Positions 17,713-24,147 of a stretch of DNA of 38,161 nt are shown here, piece by piece. Numbering within the stretch: position 1 is the stretch's first letter; each line of letters opens with the position of its first letter. Source of the stretch: a virus. The position numbers and the translations under genes are program-made. Location: the IMG/VR virus record IMGVR_UViG_3300029309_000110, positions 1 through 38,161 of that record. One strand, 5' to 3'. The notes beneath the pieces are model-generated. The model did not search any database and was not told the DNA's origin. It saw only the letters and a program-made list of their open reading frames with translations.

Positions 17713-19346
17713 CAGGTTACGTCTACAGTCCCAGTAAATGTGACCGTCAAGGTCGCCGCTGTCAGGTGATCTTTGCTACTTGCATTGTCATTATTACGCG
17801 CCCGACAGGCTACGGCTAAAAACAAATCAGATCCGGTTGAGTTTGTAATCGTATGGGTGGTCGTTACCGTCGTTGTACCACCAGTTCCTCCAGTTGGAGT
17901 GGTTCCTTCATTTTCAGCGAGCAATGTTTTTCCTGTTACCAAATCCTTGCTCGTGTAGGAATAGACTTGGGTTTTGGCAGTAATACGATTGTTAAATTGT
18001 TGTCCGCCAAAGATAGAGTTGTTTCCGGTCACCTGCAAACTAATGGTAGCCGTACATGATTCAAGATTGGGAACTTTGAAGATTTCAAAAACATTTGAGG
18101 CGGGCGTTGTTTGCAGATCCGGGTCTGAAGTGGTTGTGTTGGAGTTGGTGGTTCTTTCCACTGTGTGGTTAAGCAAACTGGTATGCAATTCGGTTGTAAA
18201 CGTGCCGTCCGTGTTGCCCGGAATTTCTTGAATTCTGAGGCCAGTTTGTATCCGGCTCGTAACATTCAAAGTGCCAGACGCTTTCTTTTGCCCAGACAAA
18301 ATGCTCCGAAGGTTACGCAGGTTGAAAACTTGGGTTCCATCCATGCCATCAATACTTGATTTTGTGTCCGCGACAATTCTGTCAGCGGTGACCCTGCCGC
18401 TGTAGTCAATCTCAGCAAGATTTTCTGAAGTGCCGTTCTTAACAACGGTGATTGCTTTTTGTGAAGCACCTGCCGCGCTGTTACCGGCAAGCTCTAGTTC
18501 TCCAATCATCGACGTACCACTGCCGGAAACTTTTGCACGGAAGTGTGGATCGTCTAGGTGGTGAGTGGCATCAGCACCACTGTCTGTGTTGTTAGGGGTT
18601 GTAGCAGACCGGACAACGCCGAAGTTAGATGGGTCTGCGTGGTTTGGTGTGTTGCCCAAATTCAAAGTTTTGACGAACACTGACGAACCTTGTGCAATCT
18701 TGAACAGATCGGTCCCGTCTGCTTCTTGCACTCGCATGATTGGGTTGTCTGAGTCATTGGAAGCAGTGACCCTAAATGCAGAGTCAGTAACACCAGCGTC
18801 ATCGACCGGCACAATAGACACGTTGCCTGAGTGATCAACGGCCAAGCCTTTGCCGACCTGACCCGCATCAGGTTGCACCCGAAGCAGGTCGCCGCCAGCG
18901 TTGTCGTCGTCTTGATCTGCTGCACCAAAGACAGACAGAACCACGTCTGCGGTTTGTCCGCGACTTTCGATTGCAACCAACGCAGCCCCGTCAGAAGACT
19001 CGTCATCAGACACTCTGAAGATGTCGTTGCCCGTCTTGTTCTCAACCACAAAGATTGGTACTGACTGTGACGTTGCCCCCTTGACTGTCAAGGGGATCTC
19101 GCTGGCTGGTTGTTCACCACCCATGACTGTTTTAGAGTATCCGGGTTTGAAATAGACACGGCCATCTACATCGTCTCTAAGAGTCACATAGTTACTGCTA
19201 CCGTTTCCGATTAGCAAATACCCGCCAGTCGTTCCAGATTCTTGAACGACCAGCACCTCTCCATCAGCTGGGGTGATAGTAGAGGTAGTGTTTGCGTCAT
19301 TAAACTCAGCTTCTGTACCTCTACGAAGTTGTATCTTTACTGCCAT
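17712..19346 (-). CDS. Tail fibre / receptor-binding protein
   Basis: The product has 544 residues. It begins Met-Ala-Val-Lys-Ile-Gln-Leu-Arg-Arg-Gly-Thr-x-Ala-Glu-Phe, the classic N-terminus of many phage tail fibres. Residues 30 to about 330 repeat short beta units such as Phe-Arg-Val-x-Asp/Ala, Met-Arg-Val-Gln-Glu-Ala-Asp-Gly and Gly-Asn-Val-Ser, as in trimeric beta-helical shafts. The C-terminal third, from about 370, is Thr/Ser/Asn-rich and is the likely tip that meets the host surface. ATG at 19,346 overlaps the small membrane protein stop. The nozzle gene follows directly. Confidence 0.85.
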   Translation of the reverse strand: MAVKIQLRRGTEAEFNDANTTSTITPADGEVLVVQESGTTGGYLLIGNGSSNYVTLRDDVDGRVYFKPGYSKTVMGGEQPASEIPLTVKGATSQSVPIFVVENKTGNDIFRVSDDESSDGAALVAIESRGQTADVVLSVFGAADQDDDNAGGDLLRVQPDAGQVGKGLAVDHSGNVSIVPVDDAGVTDSAFRVTASNDSDNPIMRVQEADGTDLFKIAQGSSVFVKTLNLGNTPNHADPSNFGVVRSATTPNNTDSGADATHHLDDPHFRAKVSGSGTSMIGELELAGNSAAGASQKAITVVKNGTSENLAEIDYSGRVTADRIVADTKSSIDGMDGTQVFNLRNLRSILSGQKKASGTLNVTSRIQTGLRIQEIPGNTDGTFTTELHTSLLNHTVERTTNSNTTTSDPDLQTTPASNVFEIFKVPNLESCTATISLQVTGNNSIFGGQQFNNRITAKTQVYSYTSKDLVTGKTLLAENEGTTPTGGTGGTTTVTTTHTITNSTGSDLFLAVACRARNNDNASSKDHLTAATLTVTFTGTVDVT

Positions 19347-19474
19347 CAGTCAAGTTCCTTCAGGATTTTTCCTTTGAGCCAATCGACGATTGGTCGCCCA
19401 ACCCACATTCCGGCGATGAAGGCCCCGGACACGACGAGCAGGGCGGCAAGAACATCAGAGAACGAATACGACAT
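19346..19474 (-). CDS. Small single-span membrane protein, holin candidate
   Basis: This is a 42-residue product: a short N-terminus, one hydrophobic span (about residues 8 to 28) and a Lys-rich C-terminus ending Lys-Gly-Lys-Ile-Leu-Lys-Glu-Leu-Asp. Its reading frame lies inside the 3' end of the 19,360 to 19,830 gene. Size, topology and position beside other small membrane proteins suggest a holin or antiholin. TGATG-type overlap links it to the fibre gene. It is too short to assign to a family. Confidence 0.65.
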   Translation of the reverse strand: MSYSFSDVLAALLVVSGAFIAGMWVGRPIVDWLKGKILKELD

Positions 19475-19830
19475 AATTTCAAATCCTTCAGGTTGATTCC
19501 AAATACCAGCGTTGCCACTCCAACTGTCCCGATGATCAGCACCAGGGTCCACAAGTAGGTCAAGGCTTCCGCAAGCAATACATTCAGGACAATAAGTCCA
19601 ACACCAGTCAGCAGAGGTATCCACCCCTTCACTCCCCGGCTGATAAAGAGCAGGACCGCCCCACTCATCAGACACAAACCCCCCGCCCAGCGGAACGGCT
19701 CCAGAGCTGCTATCGCTGGGTCGGTGGCTGCTTCTGGGCTCGGCCCCAGTTGGGGCAAAGTAAAACCCAAGCCACCACCACCAGTGGTCTGGCAGCCGAG
19801 AAGCAGGAATATCCACCAGTAACGACTCAC
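19360..19830 (-). CDS. Predicted lipoprotein / multi-span membrane protein, lysis-associated candidate
   Basis: The product has 156 residues, starting at a GTG that overlaps the previous stop (GTGA). Residues 3 to 13 form a very short signal ending in a lipobox (Leu-Leu-Gly-Cys, Cys13), then a Gly-rich stretch. Hydrophobic spans follow at about 48 to 65 and 70 to 112. The last 38 residues (119 to 156) share their DNA with the 42-residue membrane gene in another frame and look atypical (Pro/Cys/Ser-rich). The protein may really end near residue 118, with a frame error, or it may truly overlap. An outer-membrane spanin-like or holin-like role is a guess from context. Confidence 0.6.
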   Translation of the reverse strand: MSRYWWIFLLLGCQTTGGGGLGFTLPQLGPSPEAATDPAIAALEPFRWAGGLCLMSGAVLLFISRGVKGWIPLLTGVGLIVLNVLLAEALTYLWTLVLIIGTVGVATLVFGINLKDLKLCRIRSLMFLPPCSSCPGPSSPECGLGDQSSIGSKEKS

Positions 19831-20024
19831 TTCTCTGTCTTTCCTTCTAACCGTGCAATACGCTGCTCTACGCTTTGGGTTCGTGTTTCAAGCAATCTTA
19901 CAGCCTGATCGAGTCGATCAACGGCATGTCGCAAAGATTCGATAGCAGCCTTGACTTGGGCCGCACCGAAGATGATGCCGATCAGAATGGAGGCTGGTGT
20001 AGCCCAAGCGTCAAAGAATTCCAT
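19827..20024 (-). CDS. Small membrane protein with coiled coil, holin or inner-spanin candidate
   Basis: The 65-residue product has one N-terminal hydrophobic span (about 10 to 28) followed by a regular heptad-like coiled coil to the end (Leu and Val at a/d positions, Arg/Glu elsewhere). This one-span-plus-coil shape is shared by small holin-like proteins and short inner-membrane spanins. The following gene encodes a lipobox protein, which would suit an i-spanin/o-spanin order, but that protein has extra spans. ATG at 20,024 overlaps the previous stop (TAATG). Confidence 0.7.
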   Translation of the reverse strand: MEFFDAWATPASILIGIIFGAAQVKAAIESLRHAVDRLDQAVRLLETRTQSVEQRIARLEGKTEK

Positions 20025-20272
20025 TACTTCTTCTTCTTTCTTCTACGGCCACTCGCAGTGACGGCGTACTCCACACGAGAGGGTCCGGTCTTGCGAGCAG
20101 CAGCTGAACGCTTCTCAGATGCCGTCATCTTGGCCGCGACCTTGGCTGGCCGGCACGCTGGGTAAGGACGCTTGCCCTTCTCTTTGCCCGAACGTCCGCA
20201 CTTCTTGCCGGTCTTGATGTCCCGCCAATCTTCCTTAAACCACTTTGTCAATCCGCCTTGAGGCTTAGCCAT
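20024..20272 (-). CDS. Small basic conserved phage protein (DUF5872-like)
   Basis: The product has 82 residues and is very Lys/Arg-rich. It contains Gly-Gly-Leu-Thr-Lys-Trp-Phe-Lys-Glu-Asp-Trp-Arg-Asp-Ile-Lys-Thr-Gly-Lys, then Cys-Gly-Arg and Tyr-Pro-Ala-Cys-Arg-Pro, and a basic tail Arg-Arg-Arg-Lys-Lys-Lys-Lys. I recognise this arrangement as a small conserved family common in aquatic phages and large viruses. The DUF number is from memory. Function is unknown; charge and late expression would suit nucleic-acid binding or packaging in the virion. TAATG overlaps join it to both neighbours. Confidence 0.85.
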   Translation of the reverse strand: MAKPQGGLTKWFKEDWRDIKTGKKCGRSGKEKGKRPYPACRPAKVAAKMTASEKRSAAARKTGPSRVEYAVTASGRRRKKKK

Positions 20273-20877
20273 TACGAGCGCCTCCGTCTACGAAATAATC
20301 CGAGAATCCCAACAAGTGGCAAGACCCCTGCCTCGGGAATCGGCGTATACTCATCTCCCCACAAACCCCAATCAAAAAGGAGCGTCTCTTGTCCACTCTC
20401 ATCGAAAGCAACGACTGGATCGAAGAGGAAGTCATTCTGTTGGATGGACTGGAAGATGCCATGATTGGGATCGGAGAGCAGAATGGCGGCATCGGGCAGG
20501 TAGCTACCTATAGCGTCAGAAAAATACTGGACATCTTGATGACGAGAGACGACATCTGTTGGGAGTGCGCGTTCGAGTTCTTTAGCTTCAACATCGCTGG
20601 CCTCGGCCTTGGAGTCAAGACCCCCGTCCTCGTCCATGACCTCAAGCCCGACGACGCCATCCGGCACTCCGACACCTGTAGCTGCTGCGACGGAGCCAAT
20701 TGTTGTTGAAAGGCCCAAAGCAAAGTCCAATGACTCTTTGCCGGCGAGCGTAGAAACGACAGTAAGAGCCAGCGTAAGACGCTGGTTCTTGGCGCTGATC
20801 TCTTTGCAGCGGCCCTCACAATCGGAGAGCTGCTTCAATTCTTCAGCCTGTCGCTTCTCGCACGCTGGACAAGTCAT
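20272..20877 (-). CDS. Membrane protein with PEP-CTERM-like C-terminal sorting tail
   Basis: The product has 201 residues. ATG at 20,877 is chosen because it overlaps the previous stop as ATGA. The N-terminus has two cysteine pairs (Cys3, Cys6, Cys20, Cys24) that could bind zinc. A hydrophobic, Ala/Gly-rich region spans about 33 to 70, and an acidic middle follows. The end is Ile-Pro-Glu-Ala (180 to 183), a hydrophobic stretch (184 to 195), then five arginines and Ser. That matches the Pro-Glu-x / hydrophobic / Arg-cluster layout of PEP-CTERM signals, which exosortase cleaves. There is no standard signal peptide. It may instead be a two-span lysis protein, since it borders small membrane genes. 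Confidence 0.7.
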   Translation of the reverse strand: MTCPACEKRQAEELKQLSDCEGRCKEISAKNQRLTLALTVVSTLAGKESLDFALGLSTTIGSVAAATGVGVPDGVVGLEVMDEDGGLDSKAEASDVEAKELERALPTDVVSRHQDVQYFSDAIGSYLPDAAILLSDPNHGIFQSIQQNDFLFDPVVAFDESGQETLLFDWGLWGDEYTPIPEAGVLPLVGILGLFRRRRRS

Positions 20878-21053
20878 GCTCGGTATCCGCCACCACGCTT
20901 TTTGTATGTGCGAACCAACCACGCATTTGCATACGCCGATGGGTACACATCAAACTTTCTCTTGGCCTCCGCCTTCACCCGGCTGTACAAAGCTGGGTTA
21001 GTGGGCTTCGGCCCCTTCTTGGTGGCCTTTTTTGTGGCCTTCTTTTTCGCCAT
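20874..21053 (-). CDS. Small basic conserved phage protein ending in Lys-Lys-Arg-Gly-Gly-Gly-Tyr
   Basis: The product has 59 residues. A Lys/Thr/Ala repeat N-terminus (Ala-Thr-Lys-Lys twice) leads into Asn-Pro-Ala-Leu-Tyr-Ser-Arg-Val-Lys-Ala-Glu-Ala-Lys. Then come Val-Tyr-Pro-Ser-Ala-Tyr-Ala-Asn-Ala-Trp-Leu-Val and the end Tyr-Lys-Lys-Arg-Gly-Gly-Gly-Tyr-Arg. This is a very conserved small protein of aquatic phages and large viruses, often near capsid genes, with no settled function. The N-terminal Lys/Ala repeat resembles histone H1 tails. ATGA and TAATG overlaps join it to its neighbours. Confidence 0.85.
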   Translation of the reverse strand: MAKKKATKKATKKGPKPTNPALYSRVKAEAKRKFDVYPSAYANAWLVRTYKKRGGGYRA

Positions 21054-21184
21054 TACTTACGACGCTTTTTTGCCATCACTTTTTTGCCAAAAGCGGTGTT
21101 GCCGAATTTCTTGGCGCCAGTTCTAGCAACTCTCTTCTTACCCATGGTCTTCTTCTTGCCATTGGTTTTCTTTCGTCCAGCCAT
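21053..21184 (-). CDS. Very small, highly basic protein
   Basis: The product has 43 residues, with close to half of them Lys or Arg and no acidic residues. It ends Met-Ala-Lys-Lys-Arg-Arg-Lys. The stop TAA shares one base with the next start. Composition suits a DNA-condensing or virion-packaged peptide. I know no family for it. It is supported by perfect start/stop overlaps on both sides, since each of its ends coincides with a neighbouring gene's end. Confidence 0.7.
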   Translation of the reverse strand: MAGRKKTNGKKKTMGKKRVARTGAKKFGNTAFGKKVMAKKRRK

Positions 21185-21705
21185 TACAAACCTCGTCTTT
21201 CTTTGACGTATTGAAAAAATTCAGGACTTACTTTGTCGTAGTAGCCCATTTGTTGAAGCACTTCGGATGTCTTATTTACGACAGACAGCCGTTGTACAAA
21301 CACTAACGAGTACGCCTCGTCAAGTAGCTTTCCCCAGTGGTCGGGTTCTAAATCAGGATCATCAGGATCTTCGTCCCCCGCTATGAACGGAAGTAGAACC
21401 AGGTCGATGTTTCTCTCGACCAACTCTTCGTTTGTCTGGTCGCAGTATTCTTCCAAACCGCTACTGCCTTCTTCTGACACTGCAAACGCGATGATCTCGT
21501 ACGAGTCATCCCAAGAGTGGATCGCCTCTGTAAGTTCTTCTTCTCCACCTATCATTACCAAACACTTGTTTTGCACCCATGCCTTCTTGGCAAACGGGCA
21601 AGGCTTGTGTCCGCTGTAGTGATCGCTGGGTACGTCAAGATAGTTCAAGATCCAGTTTTGAATCTCTTGGGTAACGTTCTCAAGATTGAACTGAGCAGTT
21701 GTCAT
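21184..21705 (-). CDS. Conserved hypothetical protein, acidic, with Cys-Pro-Phe-Ala-Lys-Lys motif
   Basis: The 173-residue, acidic product has near its N-terminus Val-Pro-Ser-Asp-His-Tyr-Ser-Gly-His-Lys-Pro-Cys-Pro-Phe-Ala-Lys-Lys-Ala-Trp. An alpha/beta-looking body follows, with an Asp/Glu-rich loop near 115 to 125. The His-x-Pro-Cys-Pro-Phe-Ala block looks like a conserved signature, but I cannot name the family. ATG overlaps the LamG gene stop (ATGA). Its place among virion genes does not by itself make it structural. Confidence 0.75.
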   Translation of the reverse strand: MTTAQFNLENVTQEIQNWILNYLDVPSDHYSGHKPCPFAKKAWVQNKCLVMIGGEEELTEAIHSWDDSYEIIAFAVSEEGSSGLEEYCDQTNEELVERNIDLVLLPFIAGDEDPDDPDLEPDHWGKLLDEAYSLVFVQRLSVVNKTSEVLQQMGYYDKVSPEFFQYVKERRGL

Positions 21706-22598
21706 ACAACACCCGACAATCTGTCTGAGACTACAGGGCCTGACAAGTCTAGTGACGTCTCCCCTATCAAGTCTTGGTTGTGAACACCGTGCAAACCAGC
21801 AGCTGGTGCAAAGTCAAAGTATTGGTGTGAGGATGGTAGATTTGAAACGAGGTCGAACCTATGTGCTAAATACCCTTCAACGCTATCAATATCATCAAGA
21901 TTGGAGAATGGGTTGCCAACTGCTACTACTTCGTAAATCTTCCCATCGTATGGATCACACCCGCCGCCTTGAAATTCTCCAAGCAAAAGAGAGTTGGTTA
22001 CATTGCCGGAGATTGCGTTCATAAAGTTTGAACCACCAGCAGAACCATTGTCTGCACCATTGACTCGGTGTCGAGCCGTGGTTGAGGTCTTGTAGACCAG
22101 GCAAATAGTGTCTGTTTCGTTTGAAATAGGGTTGTTATTACTATCCATTGATACCGCGTTGGAGGGGTCGTTGTCAGCGTCGAAGATAGTAAAAGTAAGT
22201 TTGTTGCCGGCTTTTTGAGAATTAATCCGCCACGAAAAAGATCCGTCTGCTGCGCCAGTACCTTTGGATAAAATTGCTACGGCTGGTGTACTTAAGGTTG
22301 GCTTGATTACGGCGGCCATCATAAATGTGCCGAGATCGTCAAGCGTTTCTATATCGCCTGCTCCCAAAAATTCATCAGTTCCATCAAAATCAACCCCTGG
22401 GATGCCGTTGAGTAATCCTCCAACCGATGGCATTTGCGACACATTTAAATTAAAAAAGCTTTGTCCGTTCGTTATGTTTGGAATTTGATTTGACCATATC
22501 GACACATTTGGAGGGTTAGCCCCGTCAGAGGTGATACCAGTGCCGCCTTTTAGCCACACCTGTGCATTGTCCAAGTTGAGTGGAGTCCACAGTGCCAT
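21702..22598 (-). CDS. LamG/concanavalin-like lectin-domain protein, probable virion surface protein
   Basis: The 298-residue product starts with Leu-x-x-Ala-Gln-Val-Trp-Leu, and a Trp-Ser-Asn-Gln element follows. It contains jelly-roll-type strands and ends its domain with Gly-Lys-Ile-Tyr-Glu-Val-Val-Ala and Val-Glu-Gly-Tyr-Leu-Ala-His-Arg-Phe-Asp-Leu. The latter is close to the Val-Glu-Gly-Tyr-Leu-Ala-His-Lys signature that closes many LamG-like domains in environmental bacteria and phages. Such domains bind glycans, so a head-surface or tail-associated attachment role is likely. A two-base gap separates it from the gene before. Confidence 0.75.
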   Translation of the reverse strand: MALWTPLNLDNAQVWLKGGTGITSDGANPPNVSIWSNQIPNITNGQSFFNLNVSQMPSVGGLLNGIPGVDFDGTDEFLGAGDIETLDDLGTFMMAAVIKPTLSTPAVAILSKGTGAADGSFSWRINSQKAGNKLTFTIFDADNDPSNAVSMDSNNNPISNETDTICLVYKTSTTARHRVNGADNGSAGGSNFMNAISGNVTNSLLLGEFQGGGCDPYDGKIYEVVAVGNPFSNLDDIDSVEGYLAHRFDLVSNLPSSHQYFDFAPAAGLHGVHNQDLIGETSLDLSGPVVSDRLSGVV

Positions 22599-22600
22599 GA

Positions 22601-22921
22601 TCAGTCCGAGATGATGTCAACCTTCATGACCGTGCTCGTACCAACACTGGTGGCCGTAGCCTTCATGTGAGGAGCCAAGGCAATCGTGAATGCGGCCATG
22701 TCGTTTGTCATGTCTGCATCGGTCACAGATTTGATGGTGTAGAAGTTTGTGCCATCCGAGCTGCCGAACACTGTGAGTGTCGCGGTGCTGGTTGCGATCT
22801 TGAACACCGCAACTCCGGTGATACCAGGACCTTTGCCTTGACTGTATTTGTCTTGCAGTTGAACCGCACTTGGAGTGACGCTGTCACTGCTAATAGCGTT
22901 TAGGAGATTATGTACTCTCAT
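22601..22921 (-). CDS. Small beta-rich virion protein candidate
   Basis: The product has 106 residues, rich in Thr, Ser, Val and Ala, in short strand-like segments (Thr-Ala-Thr-Leu-Thr-Val-Phe-Gly-Ser-Ser-Asp-Gly). This looks like a small jelly-roll or Ig-like decoration or tail protein in which Gly-Ser-x-Asp-Gly-x-x-Phe marks a hairpin. There is no firm family. ATG at 22,921 overlaps the previous stop (ATGA). Confidence 0.7.
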   Translation of the reverse strand: MRVHNLLNAISSDSVTPSAVQLQDKYSQGKGPGITGVAVFKIATSTATLTVFGSSDGTNFYTIKSVTDADMTNDMAAFTIALAPHMKATATSVGTSTVMKVDIISD

Positions 22922-23088
22922 TCGTCGTCATCCTCGTCTTTGGGAAACTCGTCGTTTTTGAAAAGATAGTCGATTGCCATTTCTTGCAGGACACCTGCAA
23001 CCACCCATTTGTTCATATCAAACTCAATCGCGTAGTTTTCAACCTGACGCTCCAAAGTTTGTTTGAGATGTTGTGCAGCATTCAACAT
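22918..23088 (-). CDS. Small acidic-tailed hypothetical protein
   Basis: The 56-residue, helical product ends in Lys-Asp-Glu-Asp-Asp-Asp-Glu. ATG at 23,088 overlaps the metallophosphoesterase stop by seven bases; the longer in-frame extension upstream lies wholly opposite that gene in another frame and is not credible. A central Trp-Val-Val-Ala-Gly-Val-Leu-Gln-Glu-Met-Ala motif recalls small phage proteins of unknown function. Confidence 0.65.
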   Translation of the reverse strand: MLNAAQHLKQTLERQVENYAIEFDMNKWVVAGVLQEMAIDYLFKNDEFPKDEDDDE

Positions 23089-23855
23089 TTCATTGTCCTC
23101 AACTCGGCCTCCCATTCCTTCGCATTCAACCGCGAAGCTGTCTCCATCCTCGCTTCGATAATCGCCATACCCGTCCCCCAGTTGTTCGTGTCCTTCCGGC
23201 TCATGTAGTCCGGTTTCAGGGGTCCACACGTCCCAACATTCATATACCACCAAGGCAGGGAAACCTTCCTGGTTCTCATCATCTGGGTGGGAGGGACCGG
23301 TCGATGTGTATGACCCCTCACAAAAAGGCGATACGGGTGGCATCCCGTCGAGTTGTTCATCTGCAAGCCTTCGAGTTCGTCCGATGTCAATCCGCAATCG
23401 AACCCGTGGTAGAACACGATCTGGCCCACCTTGTAGCAGCCCTTCGAGGACTTGATGTAGGGACGCCAGTGCCACTGCCTGAACTCGCTGGCGAACTCCG
23501 TGTTCATCCAGTCGCACGTCTCCCTCAAACCCATAGGTATTCTCCTCGGGTCCGCCCTCTTGATGTTGTCGTCGTGATTCCCCTCGCAGATGATCAGCCG
23601 GCAACCTGTCGGCAGACATTCTCGAATACTCTTCAAGAAGGCTGCGGCATGCCGATACTCGTCCATCAAAGTATGATCGCTTTCGTCGGGATGCACGGAG
23701 GCTGCGGCGGCGTCGAACACGTCGCCACAATGCACGAAGTGAGTGAGACCCGGAGTATTTGTTATCGTTTCCAATATCCATTGATGCGTCTCACTTGGGG
23801 TGTGTGGGGAGTGGGTGCAAGAAATAGCAGCAATTTTCGCAACCTCATGGCCCAT
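23082..23855 (-). CDS. Calcineurin-like metallophosphoesterase
   Basis: The product has 257 residues. ATG at 23,855 is preferred (GGAG about ten bases upstream, one base after the previous stop); an in-frame ATG at 23,885 lies inside that previous gene. The motifs are in family order: Ser-Cys-Thr-His, Cys-Gly-Asp-Val-Phe-Asp, Glu-Gly-Asn-His-Asp, Tyr-His-Gly and Arg-Gly-His-Thr-His-Arg-Pro. These are the two-metal phosphoesterase ligands. The first motif has Cys where Asp-x-His is usual. Substrate is unknown; phage members may trim nucleic acid ends, cyclic nucleotides or phosphoproteins. It is unusual that it sits inside the virion gene block. Confidence 0.85.
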   Translation of the reverse strand: MGHEVAKIAAISCTHSPHTPSETHQWILETITNTPGLTHFVHCGDVFDAAAASVHPDESDHTLMDEYRHAAAFLKSIRECLPTGCRLIICEGNHDDNIKRADPRRIPMGLRETCDWMNTEFASEFRQWHWRPYIKSSKGCYKVGQIVFYHGFDCGLTSDELEGLQMNNSTGCHPYRLFVRGHTHRPVPPTQMMRTRKVSLPWWYMNVGTCGPLKPDYMSRKDTNNWGTGMAIIEARMETASRLNAKEWEAELRTMKC

Positions 23856-23856
23856 T

Positions 23857-24147
23857 TCAACATCTCCATCTCCGTCGAGCTGCACAGATTCTCTTCTTCG
23901 GAGTCTTGGAGCAGTTGATGCCGTGCATCTTCATCTGACCAGCGGATCGCGAGCAGTAAGACTTACGTCTCTTTGCACGAGCTCCAGTGGGCTTACGTTC
24001 GGTTACGGCTGTCTTAAGTTTCGATCCAGGGTTACGACGACGGTATTCCGCAACTCCCTTCTTGGTCATACCCGCACCCTTGGCCGTGGACCTTTTATGG
24101 CCGCTACGGACACTCATGCCTTTCATGCCAGTCTTTCGCTTAGCCAT
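23857..24147 (-). CDS. Small basic conserved phage protein (DUF6321-like)
   Basis: The product has 96 residues, strongly Lys/Arg-rich. It contains Gly-Met-Thr-Lys-Lys-Gly-Val-Ala-Glu-Tyr-Arg-Arg-Arg-Asn-Pro-Gly-Ser-Lys-Leu, then Thr-Ala-Val-Thr and Lys-Arg-Arg-Lys-Ser-Tyr-Cys-Ser-Arg-Ser-Ala-Gly, and ends Arg-Arg-Trp-Arg-Cys. I recognise this as a conserved small family of aquatic phages that often lies near portal and capsid genes (the DUF number is from memory). Cysteines and basic clusters suggest nucleic-acid binding; the function is unproven. TAATG overlap follows the tail adaptor. Confidence 0.85.
   Translation of the reverse strand: MAKRKTGMKGMSVRSGHKRSTAKGAGMTKKGVAEYRRRNPGSKLKTAVTERKPTGARAKRRKSYCSRSAGQMKMHGINCSKTPKKRICAARRRWRC

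Noticed and set aside
19475-19816. N-terminal extension of the 42-residue membrane protein
   Set aside because: It overlaps the lipobox gene in another frame, is Trp/Gly/Ser-rich without structure, and the internal ATG gives a clean small membrane protein.
23089-23781. Long minus-strand frame joined to the small 22,918 gene
   Set aside because: It lies over the metallophosphoesterase in another frame, is Arg/Glu/Gly-rich without fold-like pattern, and only the last 56 codons beyond the overlap are independent.
23073-23918. 281-codon plus-strand frame opposite the metallophosphoesterase
   Set aside because: It is antisense to a gene with clear catalytic motifs, and composition is His/Arg/Pro-rich as expected of a shadow frame.
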